Assembly (NCBI RefSeq): GCF_004340665.1
Contig: NZ_SLWO01000009.1
Span: forward strand, 1 to 64,000
Source: Pedobacter psychrotolerans
Lineage (GTDB): Bacteria; Bacteroidota; Bacteroidia; Sphingobacteriales; Sphingobacteriaceae
Direction: 5' to 3'
DNA length: 64,000 bases
Part shown: positions 52,446 to 62,242 of the stretch, in pieces
How positions within the stretch are numbered: the first letter of the stretch is position 1
How the letters are laid out: each line of letters opens with the position of its first letter
The notes under the pieces: model-generated
Databases searched by the model: none
What the model saw: the letters and a program-made list of their open reading frames with translations, nothing else
Told to the model about the DNA's origin: nothing
Made by a program: the position numbers and the translations under genes

Positions 52446-52581
52446 GATAATATGTTCTTTATTTATAAATCTAACAAAGCATTACGATCATTGTTTGAGC
52501 AGATAAGTATAGCATGCCAGATCATAAGAATCAAATAACCATTTTTAGCTCCTTTAAACGATCAGGAATACACTAATCGAA

Positions 52582-54741
52582 TTATATTTTAATCTTGAAG
52601 GTCAGCTTATAAATATCGTAAGCTACTTTTTGAATCAAGTCAAATTGTTCCGGAACCAAATCCTGTCCCTGATTAATTTTATACCCTGTATCGGCCATGC
52701 GAATCAGGGGTACATTATCTAAAGTATCTTTACTTTGTTCTAAACTTTCAATGGCCATATCAAATAAGTAATCCGTATTATTCGACATGGGTTTTAGGGC
52801 ATCGAAACTTTCAAAAGTAAAAGCATGTTCTTTATTATATAAAGACAGCGTGGCAATGTAAGAAGATAGAAGATGGTTCAGCGTTGTAAACTGATGTACT
52901 TCCTTGATAAAGAGTTGTTTGCTTTTTGGTTCAGAGAACATCCGTTGAAAGAGCGATGCCAGGTTTGCTGTACTTACATAAACTTCTTTTCTTGCTAACT
53001 TATAGTCTGTACGGTTATAGTTCTTTTCAAAATACAATCGCGCCACCTGACCATAATATGCTTTGTTGGCCCTGATGATATTTAACATAGCCTCCTTTAG
53101 CTTTTCATGTTCCCAGGTTGGGAATAAGGAATAACTAGCCAGAAGTGCGATGCCGGAACCGATAAAAGTATCATAAATACGTTCTCTTGCCAACGCGATT
53201 GAACCCATTCCGAGAAAATCAAATAAGATGAGGATATAAGGCGTCATAAAAAGTACGCTCACTACATAATTTTTTCTTTGGAAACTATAGCTGCCAATCA
53301 TGCAAATCAACAGGATAAAAAACAAGGTATGCCGGTCATGAATATACGTGAGCACACCCATTCCTACAAAGGCACCCACTGTTGTCCCAATTAAACGTTG
53401 ATAATTACGCTCTTTGGTTAAACTAAAACCAGGTTTAGAGATTACGAGAATCGTTAACAAAATCCAGTAACTGTGTGAAAAATTTAGTATTTCAGCCACT
53501 ACAAAACCTAAAAGCATTACAACTGTAACCCTAAGTGAATGCCTGAAAGTTGATGAACTATAAGTTAAGTTTTCTGTGAAAAGCTGAAAATCAAATTTCT
53601 GTCTTTTGATGAATTTTTCTGTATCTACTTCAGCCTTACCGATATCTTTACTTGTTCTCACCTTAAAATAACTGTAAATGGTTTTCACCCTGGCCAGTAT
53701 ATTTTCAATATTCACTTCAATATTTTTGAGCGCAATAATCCCTAAAGTATTGTATTCCTGATTTGTATTGTTTTTTTCTAAATCATTGATCTTACTTTTT
53801 AGCCGCTCAATCTCTATCAATAGCCTTTTGGACAGTACAGGTTTGCCACCACTTTTTAAGGCAAAGGCAATATCATCCAAAGCATAAGATATCCGTTTGA
53901 TGGCCATTTCGTAATCTTTCAGAATTCCTGCCTGATCAAACTGTTCGTGCAACTGCTGATAGTTATAATAAGTTGACATCACCTGTTCAAAAAGATCGAC
54001 CATATCGACAAAAACAAGCAAAAGGAACCTGCCCTCCGGACTTGAATCGCGGACTATTTCCCGGGTTCTGAACAATAATTCTCGCACAGCATCCTGCTTC
54101 TCGTGCACAGAAACCTGTAATTGAAGCAATTCTGAATAAGTTTTATCGTAATTGGTATTCTGGTGATAGAATTTTGCTTTTTCTCTTAAAAATTCGGCCA
54201 CCTCAAAAATGGAATCACTTAAAGATTGCTGCACGAGGCGAAAGGGGCGAAGCCTGTAAAAAAAATAACTTAATCCTGTATACCAAAGGCTTCCGACCAG
54301 TACCATGAATGCATGCTGGATTACTTCCTGCCATGGGCGGATATCATCAATACTCAATACGATAATCAACAGGACAGCTGTACCAACTGATGCCGCACGA
54401 ATGCCGTAAATGTAGAACATCGAAAAAACAAAACTAGAAACGGCGAGCAGAAAGGCAACAAAATAATCGCTCTTATTCGTAAGGCCAGTTAAGATGGAAA
54501 ATACAAATATCAAAACCGTGGTAACCAACATGGCATTGCGCCGGTGAACCATAGGGCCCGGACTGTCTACAATGCTCACACATAAAGCGCCCAAAGATAA
54601 AGTCATTCCGTATTTTAGCATTCCAAATTGCGCTAAAATGAGAGAGGGAAGGAGCACGCCCATCGTAATGCGCAAACCATCCGCAAAATAAGTACTCAAT
54701 AAGAAATCCTGAATATTCCGGATGGGTTGCCTGATCTGCAT
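52582..54741 (-). CDS. FUSC/YccS-family inner membrane protein
   Basis: 719 residues. Two blocks of about six membrane helices each (residues 20-155 and 395-530), each followed by a helical cytoplasmic part, as in YccS/YhfK/FUSC proteins related to aromatic acid exporters (AaeB). The ring motif around residues 440-460 (G-T-T-V-G-A-F-V-G-M-G) is typical. Transport role is assumed from the family. The first base of the gene is 278 gene-free bases from the next gene on the other strand. Confidence 0.82.
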   Translation of the reverse strand: MQIRQPIRNIQDFLLSTYFADGLRITMGVLLPSLILAQFGMLKYGMTLSLGALCVSIVDSPGPMVHRRNAMLVTTVLIFVFSILTGLTNKSDYFVAFLLAVSSFVFSMFYIYGIRAASVGTAVLLIIVLSIDDIRPWQEVIQHAFMVLVGSLWYTGLSYFFYRLRPFRLVQQSLSDSIFEVAEFLREKAKFYHQNTNYDKTYSELLQLQVSVHEKQDAVRELLFRTREIVRDSSPEGRFLLLVFVDMVDLFEQVMSTYYNYQQLHEQFDQAGILKDYEMAIKRISYALDDIAFALKSGGKPVLSKRLLIEIERLKSKINDLEKNNTNQEYNTLGIIALKNIEVNIENILARVKTIYSYFKVRTSKDIGKAEVDTEKFIKRQKFDFQLFTENLTYSSSTFRHSLRVTVVMLLGFVVAEILNFSHSYWILLTILVISKPGFSLTKERNYQRLIGTTVGAFVGMGVLTYIHDRHTLFFILLICMIGSYSFQRKNYVVSVLFMTPYILILFDFLGMGSIALARERIYDTFIGSGIALLASYSLFPTWEHEKLKEAMLNIIRANKAYYGQVARLYFEKNYNRTDYKLARKEVYVSTANLASLFQRMFSEPKSKQLFIKEVHQFTTLNHLLSSYIATLSLYNKEHAFTFESFDALKPMSNNTDYLFDMAIESLEQSKDTLDNVPLIRMADTGYKINQGQDLVPEQFDLIQKVAYDIYKLTFKIKI

Positions 54742-55019
54742 GTTACAAAAATAACATTATCGATAGATTTTTGTTGAGATAAAAAGGAAGTTTTCTCGAA
54801 GTTTTATTTTTAAGAAGACAGTATTTGAGTTAATATCTGAGGTATTGATCATCACTACCTGATAAGTAAGTAAAGACAATCAGAAATGCAAAAGATGACT
54901 TTAACTTATAATGGTGAAACGTATTTGGTCATATTTTTTGCCTATTCCATCACATTTATCAGGATGAGGATGGTCAACCGGATATATTCGTTTCACATTT
55001 AAAATCCTCTAAACTTAAA

Positions 55020-55910
55020 ATGATGAAATGTTATTTACTTTTTATGCTATGCTTTAGTTCCAGATTGTTTGGTCAAACTGCTTCAGATTCTACCCATGAA
55101 GCTCTTTTCACAATTGAAAATACTCAATTTAAAAGTGCCGGGATTACTTTAGCAGGTGCAATATTTAAACCCAGGCATCCAAATGCTGCAGTGGTCATTG
55201 TACATGGCTCCGGCCAAGAAAGAAAGATGGCAGAGGTAGCTTCTCTTTTAGCAAAAAAAGGTATCGCGGTGTTAACTTATGATAAACGTGGGGTTGGTGA
55301 ATCTGGCGGAGTATATGCCGGACCAGAAGTTGGAACCAACAATATAGATTCTGCCAATCTGAATCTACTGGCATCTGATGCAAGTGCTGCCGCCAATAAG
55401 CTGTCATCATCGCTGAAGCAGAAGCATGTGCCGTTAGGTTTATTAGGTTTTAGTCAGGCGGGTTGGATTATTCCAATGGCCGCAGAAAAAAATAGTCTGA
55501 TCAATTTTATAGTAATATTTAGCGGACCAGTGGTTACATCGCAAGAACAGCTACGGTTCCAGTTTTATACATCAGGAAAATCTAACTTTTGGGATACGCA
55601 TACAGAAGTTGAAGTTCGTGAGCACATTAAAAATGATCCTGACCGTTATCAATTTTCAGGTAGCGATCCGCGTCACGCTCTTACTGTATTAAAAATTCCC
55701 GGACTCTGGATTTATGGTGGCAAAGATATACAAGCCCCAGTGGGTTTATCTATAGAAAGGCTCGACATATTTAAAGCAGAGGGCAAGCCTTATGATTATC
55801 AGTTATTTCCATCGTTAGGACATAATACCGCATCCTCGAAAACAGTTAACCCCATGAACATTGCAATTGAATGGATTAAACATATTAAAAAGTCCATGAA
55901 ATCGAAATGA
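55020..55910 (+). CDS. Exported alpha/beta hydrolase
   Basis: 296 residues with a signal peptide (to S-R-L-F-G-Q). Oxyanion/strand V-V-I-V-H-G-S-G, nucleophile elbow G-F-S-Q-A-G (Ser), the acid region Y-G-G-K-D and catalytic His in S-L-G-H-N-T. Serine hydrolase of the dienelactone/acyl-peptidase-like group; substrate unknown. Stands alone. Confidence 0.82.
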   Translation: MMKCYLLFMLCFSSRLFGQTASDSTHEALFTIENTQFKSAGITLAGAIFKPRHPNAAVVIVHGSGQERKMAEVASLLAKKGIAVLTYDKRGVGESGGVYAGPEVGTNNIDSANLNLLASDASAAANKLSSSLKQKHVPLGLLGFSQAGWIIPMAAEKNSLINFIVIFSGPVVTSQEQLRFQFYTSGKSNFWDTHTEVEVREHIKNDPDRYQFSGSDPRHALTVLKIPGLWIYGGKDIQAPVGLSIERLDIFKAEGKPYDYQLFPSLGHNTASSKTVNPMNIAIEWIKHIKKSMKSK

Positions 55911-55936
55911 TTGGTCTAAGTAAATGTCTTAGAATT

Positions 55937-56359
55937 TTATTCTTCGGTTAGGCAGTTTGTATGCTCTTTTGCCTTTGCTAAAATAGGTGTGGCAGAATTT
56001 TCAGTGATTTCCTGACAGGTGATTTTATTCGCATATCCATTTTGTGTGCTGGCTACAGTGATATAATTGGTTTTGTTTTCAGCTACCATAAATGTAAGCG
56101 GTGCTGATTTCTTTCCATTTGATAATCCGCCACTAACTACAGTTACTTTATGTTCACCTACGTTAAGATTATGGATAGAAAAAGACTTGTTCTTTAATTT
56201 ACAAATGAGCTTTCCATCCACGAAGATTGAATAATTGACTGCAGATCCTGTATAACCTGTTGATCGAATGAGATAAACTTTTCCTGTATTGGTTTGGGAA
56301 AAGGCGCCGAATGTTGTTGCCAATAAAAATGCTAACAGTGAGAATTTAAATGTTTTCAT
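55937..56359 (-). CDS. Exported DUF2846-like protein
   Basis: 140 residues, signal peptide ending F-G-A-F-S-Q. Then G-K-V-Y-L-I-R-S-T-G-Y-T-G-S, F-V-D-G-K-L-I-C-K-L and L-N-V-G-E-H-K-V-T-V, which match the small beta domain of DUF2846. Probably periplasmic. Converges on the hydrolase gene. Confidence 0.65.
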   Translation of the reverse strand: MKTFKFSLLAFLLATTFGAFSQTNTGKVYLIRSTGYTGSAVNYSIFVDGKLICKLKNKSFSIHNLNVGEHKVTVVSGGLSNGKKSAPLTFMVAENKTNYITVASTQNGYANKITCQEITENSATPILAKAKEHTNCLTEE

Positions 56360-56458
56360 AGTGAGAACTTTAGATGTTATTTAGTTTTACAATTGAAATA
56401 ATTTACTTAAAAGGAACTCATTTTTTAAAAGTTAGTTTTAACAATTTTCTTGTTTGTT

Positions 56459-58924
56459 TTACAAATCTTTATGTTTTGCATTTGGAAAATGTAGATCCTG
56501 TTGCGGAAATGGAATAGAGATGCCATTGATCTTAAATCCAGCATTAATCGACATGATCAGATCACTCTTCACCACAGCAGAATCCCGCATATTTTTAGTC
56601 CAGAAAAATATCCTGACATCAATGGAACTACTATTAAACTGCTCATATTGAACGATAGGTGCAGGATTGGTTGTTAGCCTGGGCTCGGTGGATAAAATAT
56701 CCAATAATACCTTTTTAACCAGGTTAAGATCTGAATCATAGGCTACGCCAATAAGGAGCGTTGATCTTCTGCGGTTACCTCCCAGCGACCAGTTAATAAG
56801 GTGAGAATTCAACAAATCACCATTAGGCATAATTACATCTGCCCCGTCGTAGGTTGCAACTACGCTGCTGCGAAAACCGATTGATTTTACTTTACCGCCC
56901 TGACCGTCTATTTCAACGGCATCGCCTACATTAACTGGTTTTTCAAAGGCGATGATTAAACCACTAACCAGATTATTAACCAGTGCCTGTAAACCAAAAC
57001 CGATACCAACACCAAGCGCCCCTAATACCAGGGTAATTCTATCTAATGGGATGCCCACTGCAGCTACGGCTAAAAATAAGCCTAGTGTTAAGATAGTGAT
57101 GCGGACAAGCAATAGCCAGCTTCCAATACCCTGGCTTGCTTGTTCTTTATTCTGTGCAAGATGTTTGTCAGATGCAAAAAATGAAACTATTTTAGAGGTA
57201 ATCACCGCAATGCTCATGATTACAAAAAATAATAGCAAGCCGTTGATGCTGAAAGTATAATCTCCGATTGTCCTATCAGTGGCAAAAAATTCGCGTAGAG
57301 GTTTGGCTATATAATCAAAGCCAGCAAAATTCCTTCCGAACAGAATGATCCAGCCAACAATAAGTACAATATAAAAGAGGGCGGGCACATTTTTACCAAC
57401 TTTAGAAAAGTTAAGGTAAAAGAGTTTTAATTCTTGTTTGGTATATACATTATACGCCAGATATAACCCTTCATTGATCAACCTGATGGTCCATAAAAAT
57501 AATATGGCAACTACAACATTTAAATATCCACTAATGAGCAATGCTTTTCCGAGGTTATAGCGCCCAAAAATATTGCAGCATATCGATCCAAGTTCTATTG
57601 CTGTCATTAGCCCAATAGCAACCAAAATTAATTTTTCTCTGAGCTCTTCTCGTCGGCCTTTAATAAGTACATAGGCGCCGGAGGCAACACCCAATATGGA
57701 TAAAACAAGCATCATCCAACGTTCCGGACGTGAAGCTTGCAAGATGAGATTATCTACAGCCGCAATCATGAAAAGCACTACCATGACTAACCAAACGTTC
57801 ATCCAATACTTTACAATGAAGTTTTTGAACATAATGGTTAAACTCAGGCAACTCATTATCCAGAAGATCACATTAAGGATGAATGGTGGGGAAAAGAAAA
57901 TGAATTGAAATATACTGATGACGATTAGAACGGCAGATGCCAGGGGATATCTTAATACCAGTTGTCCTTCAAAATCGTCGCTCAATATTTTATTTTCGAT
58001 ATAGATTTTCTTCAAAGAGCGTAAATAAATGAATGAGAAGAAAATGAGTAAAATAAGGATGAAAAGCTTACCTAAATTGTTTTGGAGATAGAAAGTAAGT
58101 GTGAGCAGCCCTTTTTCTTTCCCTTGTCGTAGTATTTGTTTAAACGGTCTGTGAGATCCTGCATCATCCCATATATTCACAAATTCCCTATGGAGTATGT
58201 TTGTTCCCATCTCCATTTGATAATGATTGATTTCTTCAAGCGTAGTCTGAAGATTTAATACCCTGACATTGACAACGTTTTGGAGCAGTTGCACCCGTGT
58301 GCTTGAAATCTTTAATGCACTATCGATGGGATTAATTTCAAGGGCAACAACCCGAAGTTGTTGAATGTACTTATAAAGATCAGCGGAATCTATAGGGAAT
58401 TTAAAAAGTTCAGGTAAACTTATCAGGGAATCCAGCTGATAGCGAAAATTAATGATGCTTTGTTGCTGATTATCGAGTCTGATTTTTCTCGCTATTGCCT
58501 TATTTAAAAGTTCAGATAGAATTTTTGAAGTAGAGGTAAGGTTTCGAAAAGTTTGGGCAGTTCCTTTATTGATCATTACTCCATCAACGGCCGCATTATA
58601 ATCCTTTTCAATACTGGCAAGTTGAGCTTTGGCAACTAAAGTATCAGAAGCGGTTTTTAAATAGCTTTTCGCTTTCTGCATTGCTTTCTTTGCTTCCTCT
58701 AATATCCTTGCCTGTGCCAGTGCGGCTTTATCTGCATTAAATTCGTCTGCACTTTTCTTAGCCGACAATTGGGCAAAGCGTTGCATTTTACTTACGAAGC
58801 TATTATCAATTTTATGTTTGGATGAATCTATACGAATGGAATCTGAATTTTGCCCAAACGAATGTTGAGGGAAACATAAAATATTAAAGAGGCAAAAAAT
58901 ATAAAGGAGTATAACTTTTTTCAT
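56459..58924 (-). CDS. Large mechanosensitive channel, MscS family
   Basis: 821 residues: signal peptide (to F-G-Q), a long helical periplasmic domain (about 30-265), some ten membrane helices (285-600), and the MscS core (about 615-800) with L-G-A-L-G-V-G-I-G-F-G-L-Q (TM3) and F-E-K-P-V-N-V-G-D-A-V-E-I-D-G. Resembles MscK/MscM-type channels of the inner membrane that open on osmotic down-shock. Start ATG 58924 has a typical signal. Confidence 0.9.
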   Translation of the reverse strand: MKKVILLYIFCLFNILCFPQHSFGQNSDSIRIDSSKHKIDNSFVSKMQRFAQLSAKKSADEFNADKAALAQARILEEAKKAMQKAKSYLKTASDTLVAKAQLASIEKDYNAAVDGVMINKGTAQTFRNLTSTSKILSELLNKAIARKIRLDNQQQSIINFRYQLDSLISLPELFKFPIDSADLYKYIQQLRVVALEINPIDSALKISSTRVQLLQNVVNVRVLNLQTTLEEINHYQMEMGTNILHREFVNIWDDAGSHRPFKQILRQGKEKGLLTLTFYLQNNLGKLFILILLIFFSFIYLRSLKKIYIENKILSDDFEGQLVLRYPLASAVLIVISIFQFIFFSPPFILNVIFWIMSCLSLTIMFKNFIVKYWMNVWLVMVVLFMIAAVDNLILQASRPERWMMLVLSILGVASGAYVLIKGRREELREKLILVAIGLMTAIELGSICCNIFGRYNLGKALLISGYLNVVVAILFLWTIRLINEGLYLAYNVYTKQELKLFYLNFSKVGKNVPALFYIVLIVGWIILFGRNFAGFDYIAKPLREFFATDRTIGDYTFSINGLLLFFVIMSIAVITSKIVSFFASDKHLAQNKEQASQGIGSWLLLVRITILTLGLFLAVAAVGIPLDRITLVLGALGVGIGFGLQALVNNLVSGLIIAFEKPVNVGDAVEIDGQGGKVKSIGFRSSVVATYDGADVIMPNGDLLNSHLINWSLGGNRRRSTLLIGVAYDSDLNLVKKVLLDILSTEPRLTTNPAPIVQYEQFNSSSIDVRIFFWTKNMRDSAVVKSDLIMSINAGFKINGISIPFPQQDLHFPNAKHKDL

Positions 58925-59012
58925 AAAGTACCAACGGAATAAAAGCGAGTTAGATGATCATATAAATGTACTGATCTCCGCTGAAGTATGAAAAAATATT
59001 GTTAATCTCTTA

Positions 59013-59043
59013 TTTGTATTCAGGCCTTTACAAGTTATATTTG
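59013..59043 (+). promoter_or_regulatory. Consensus Bacteroidetes promoter
   Basis: TTTG (59013-59016), 19 bases, then TATATTTG (59036-59043), an exact match to TTTG-N19-TAnnTTTG, with the start codon 19 bases downstream at 59063. Confidence 0.75.
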
Positions 59044-59062
59044 TTATACAAATCTAAATCCT

Positions 59063-59896
59063 ATGAAAAAGCTTTCCACATTTGTTTTTGCTTTAAGCCT
59101 GGTTTCATCCAGTTTATTTGCACAATCCTCAGCCAAACTTAATCCAGACGTCATTTCAAAGAAAAATGGCGAAGAAATTAAGGCCAAAATCACAAAAATA
59201 ACCGATACTGATGTCAGCTTTGTGTACCCAGGAGAAACAGCTGAATATGTTTTAAAAAAATCTGATCTTCTTAAAATCGTCCATTCAAGCGGCCAGGTAC
59301 CACTTCCTGCACAAGAACGTCAGAAGGAGCAGGTAGCCATGTCCGCGTCTCCTGCAGATCATCATAATAGAATTGCAATACTGCCTTTTACCTATCTTAT
59401 GGATAACCAGCCAGGAGCGGACGCAATTGGTTACAAAGCCCAGGAGGATGCCTTTTCTTTTCTTGCTCAACATACCGCAGGATATACAATCTTGGATCCA
59501 AGAACCACTAATGCACTTTTGGTTAAAGGTGGAGTAACCAAAGACAAAATGATGAATTTCACGATGAAGGAGATTTGTGATATTTTAGGTGTTGAGTATA
59601 TTGTTGATGGCTCGGTTACTCAAAATAAAGGTTATCAGACAAGTTCCACAAGTGGCGTTGCCAACACGAAAGTAAAACGGGATGATGACGAAAAAGTTAA
59701 AGGGATTTCCACGTATGGCAGCACCAATAGCAATTCTGTTCAGCGTTATGATGTGTCAGTAAGCCTGCACATTTACATGGATAACAATGCTAGCATCTAC
59801 AACCAAAGTCATAAAGCTTTTCTGAGTAGTACCGATGGCGGATATAGCAGCCCGTTAGAATATTTGCTTAAGAGGTGTCCTTTATACAGAAAATAA
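59063..59896 (+). CDS. Exported protein with CsgG/LpoB-like domain
   Basis: 277 residues. Signal peptide (to S-L-F-A-Q). Residues 25-80 form a small beta domain (I-S-K-K-N-G-E-E-I-K-A-K-I-T-K-I), and about 105-240 resemble the CsgG/FlgO/LpoB fold (R-I-A-I-L-P-F, I-L-D-P-R-T-T, I-C-D-I-L-G-V-E-Y-I-V-D-G-S-V). No lipid cysteine, so probably soluble in the periplasm. Similar proteins are common in Bacteroidetes with unknown role. Has its own model promoter and a terminator. Confidence 0.65.
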   Translation: MKKLSTFVFALSLVSSSLFAQSSAKLNPDVISKKNGEEIKAKITKITDTDVSFVYPGETAEYVLKKSDLLKIVHSSGQVPLPAQERQKEQVAMSASPADHHNRIAILPFTYLMDNQPGADAIGYKAQEDAFSFLAQHTAGYTILDPRTTNALLVKGGVTKDKMMNFTMKEICDILGVEYIVDGSVTQNKGYQTSSTSGVANTKVKRDDDEKVKGISTYGSTNSNSVQRYDVSVSLHIYMDNNASIYNQSHKAFLSSTDGGYSSPLEYLLKRCPLYRK

Positions 59897-59906
59897 TTGA
59901 AATGCT

Positions 59907-59944
59907 AGAAGCCCTCAATCATATGATTTGAGGGCTTCTGAAAA
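59907..59944 (+). terminator. Hairpin terminator
   Basis: AGAAGCCCTCAA / TTGAGGGCTTCT stem with a 9-base loop, 11 bases after the stop at 59896. The tail GAAAAGC lacks a T run, so it may work mainly as a stabilising hairpin. Confidence 0.55.
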
Positions 59945-60176
59945 GCTTTAAGACCTTCTCGATGGATGGCGAGGGAATTGAATTCCAATTACTAGCATAC
60001 TTACAGTTGTTTTCTTGGTAAAACGAATGGGTTTTATATGATGTTTTACATCAATAATTCATAGAAATCACAATGAATGTAGTGGATGTCATGGAGCGAC
60101 TTAAATGAAATTGCCCTTTATTAATGAAATCACAAATGAGATTGCTTCAATCAATCGAAAATATATTTTCCATTCA
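59945..60176. other. Gene-free gap
   Basis: About 230 bases without gene, repeat or clear RNA structure. Confidence 0.4.
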
Positions 60177-60998
60177 TTAGAGCTTATAAAAAGTCCTGGC
60201 ATTATCGGTAAAAATTAGTTTCCTTTCTGTGGCGCTAAATCTTTCTGCGTATTTACTCACCAGGTGAAACCAATCTTGATAGGGGCGACTCACCAACACT
60301 ACTGGCCAATCGCTGCCATACATCACCCGATTCACACCGAAGTTTTCAAAAACCACATCAAAACAATTAAAAAGCTCAATCTCTTTCCAGTTTTTCCAGT
60401 CGGCTTCAGCCAATAAACCAGATACTTTACATGATACATTTGGGTTTTCTGCCAACAGTTTGATGTTTTGCCCCCAGGTTTTTAAATCCTGACTTTTAAC
60501 ATCGGGCTTGCCACAATGATCTAAAACAAATGGCTGATCTGGAACCTGATCAACCATTTTAATGATGCTCCCTAACTGATTGTGGTAACACAACAAATCG
60601 TAAGTATATCTGAACTTTTTAAGTTGCTTAATGCCTGCAATAAAATCCGGATCAAGAATAAACTCGTCGCTTTCCGCCTGAAGTACATGTCGCCAGCCTT
60701 TTATCTTCTTGAAGTTATTCCAATAAGAAAGTCTGCTGCTGAGGTCAGGGCTTTTAAGATCTATCCAGCCCACAATTCCTTTGATGAGTTCATTTTGATC
60801 TGCCAGGGTAAGCAAGAAATCATTTTCTTTTTCTGATTGATTGGCCTGAACGGCAATGCAGCCAGAAATCTGAAGATCATTGAATGTACGGGTAAGATTT
60901 TTTGGTGTAAAATCGTGGCGGATGATACGCATCTCTTCCGTAATCCAGTTATCCCTAACCGGATCAAAATTCCAAAAGTGAACGTGGGTGTCTATCAT
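60177..60998 (-). CDS. Amidohydrolase, L-fuconolactonase-like
   Basis: 273 residues. M-I-D-T-H-V-H-F-W-N starts the amidohydrolase_2 barrel (metal H-x-H), with V-L-D-H-C-G-K-P and Y-G-S-D-W-P-V supplying the remaining His/Asp. COG3618 members hydrolyse sugar lactones such as L-fuconolactone. Last gene of a four-gene minus-strand unit, 26 bases from the mutarotase gene. Confidence 0.85.
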   Translation of the reverse strand: MIDTHVHFWNFDPVRDNWITEEMRIIRHDFTPKNLTRTFNDLQISGCIAVQANQSEKENDFLLTLADQNELIKGIVGWIDLKSPDLSSRLSYWNNFKKIKGWRHVLQAESDEFILDPDFIAGIKQLKKFRYTYDLLCYHNQLGSIIKMVDQVPDQPFVLDHCGKPDVKSQDLKTWGQNIKLLAENPNVSCKVSGLLAEADWKNWKEIELFNCFDVVFENFGVNRVMYGSDWPVVLVSRPYQDWFHLVSKYAERFSATERKLIFTDNARTFYKL

Positions 60999-61024
60999 AA
61001 TTGAGCGTTATAATTGTTGAAGAT

Positions 61025-61354
61025 TTACAATTTAAAAATCTGATCCATTAAAATCCACTTTTCGCCAGGTTTTGCCTGAGGTAAAGCTTGCTGGTATGTC
61101 CACATCAAGGTTTCCCATTCCTGTACTTTAGGATTCGCTAAATCTGCCTGATTCTTTTTTTCAAAAGAAAAATCTTCATTAACCTCCATAATCATAAACA
61201 GCCGATTGCCGAGTAGATAAATCTGCAGGTCATCTACACCAGCATTACGAATGCTTTCCTTAATTTCTGGCCAAACATCAAGATGATACTGCTTATATTC
61301 GTTAATCAGCTTTTCATCATCTATTAAATCCAGTGTTAAACAGTATCTTTTCAT
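61025..61354 (-). CDS. L-fucose/L-rhamnose mutarotase
   Basis: 109 residues in the RhaM/FucU-like small barrel family (L-rhamnose mutarotase, DUF718): R-Y-C-L-T-L-D-L, then Y-x-x-Y-H-L-D-V-W-P-E-I, W-x-x-L-M-W-T-Y-Q. It interconverts sugar anomers. In this operon the sugar is likely L-fucose. Directly adjoins the FAH gene (one base between). Confidence 0.85.
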   Translation of the reverse strand: MKRYCLTLDLIDDEKLINEYKQYHLDVWPEIKESIRNAGVDDLQIYLLGNRLFMIMEVNEDFSFEKKNQADLANPKVQEWETLMWTYQQALPQAKPGEKWILMDQIFKL

Positions 61355-62209
61355 TTATTGTCCGCTATAAGCTTTAACTTCTTGTTTACTCGTGCCTAAG
61401 CCATCAATCCCAAGTTCAACTACATCACCTGCCTTTAAATACCAGGGTTCTGGTTTTTGCCCCAATCCAACACCAGCGGGTGTACCTGTAGAGATTACAT
61501 CTCCAGGTAAAAGTGTCATAAATTGACTGATATACGAAACGATAAAAGGCACATTAAAGATAAAATTCGATGTATTACCATCCTGTAATGTTTTTCCATT
61601 TACAGTTAACCACAGGCGAAGATTGTGTACATCTTCAATTTCATCAGGCGTAGCAATAAAGGGGCCGATGGGTGCAAAGGTATCACAGCTTTTCCCCTTC
61701 ACCCATTGTCCATTGCGCTCAATCTGGAATTCACGTTCACTGTAATCATTATGCAATGCATAACCCGCTATGTGATTTAAGGCATCCTCTTCTGAAACAT
61801 AACTGGCTTTTTTGCCGATAACGATCGCCAATTCAACTTCCCAATCGGTTTTTTTACTGTTTTTAGGAATAACCAAATCATCATTTGGACCAACGATGGC
61901 CGAGGTGGCTTTAAAGAATAAAATGGGTTCTGGAGGGATGGCTGCATTGGTTTCTGCTGCATGATCTTTATAATTTAAACCCACGCAAACTATTTTAGAC
62001 GGACGGGCTAAGGCAGGACCTAAGCGAACACCTTGATCAACCTGTGGTAAATCTGCTGATTCGATGTCTTTCTTTAGTTTTTCTAAACCATCGCCACCAA
62101 AAAAATCCTCGTTATAGTCGCTCACCAATGCCGAAACATCGAAATAATTCTCATTGATTATTACACCTGGTTTTTCTGCTCCCGGCTCGCCGAATCTGAT
62201 TAATTTCAT
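61355..62209 (-). CDS. FAH-family hydrolase, 2,4-diketo-3-deoxy-L-fuconate hydrolase-like
   Basis: 284 residues. FAH core: V-G-L-N-Y-K-D-H-A-A-E, P-E-P-I-L-F-F-K-A-T-S-A, D-W-E-V-E-L-A-I-V-I-G-K, and G-D-V-I-S-T-G-T-P-A-G-V-G. The acidic metal ligands are in place. Members of the ureidoglycolate-lyase/ketodeoxyfuconate group split the diketo acid to pyruvate and L-lactate. Same operon as an SDR upstream and mutarotase downstream. Confidence 0.85.
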   Translation of the reverse strand: MKLIRFGEPGAEKPGVIINENYFDVSALVSDYNEDFFGGDGLEKLKKDIESADLPQVDQGVRLGPALARPSKIVCVGLNYKDHAAETNAAIPPEPILFFKATSAIVGPNDDLVIPKNSKKTDWEVELAIVIGKKASYVSEEDALNHIAGYALHNDYSEREFQIERNGQWVKGKSCDTFAPIGPFIATPDEIEDVHNLRLWLTVNGKTLQDGNTSNFIFNVPFIVSYISQFMTLLPGDVISTGTPAGVGLGQKPEPWYLKAGDVVELGIDGLGTSKQEVKAYSGQ

Positions 62210-62242
62210 CTTAATTTACTTATAAATGTATTTTAAATTATG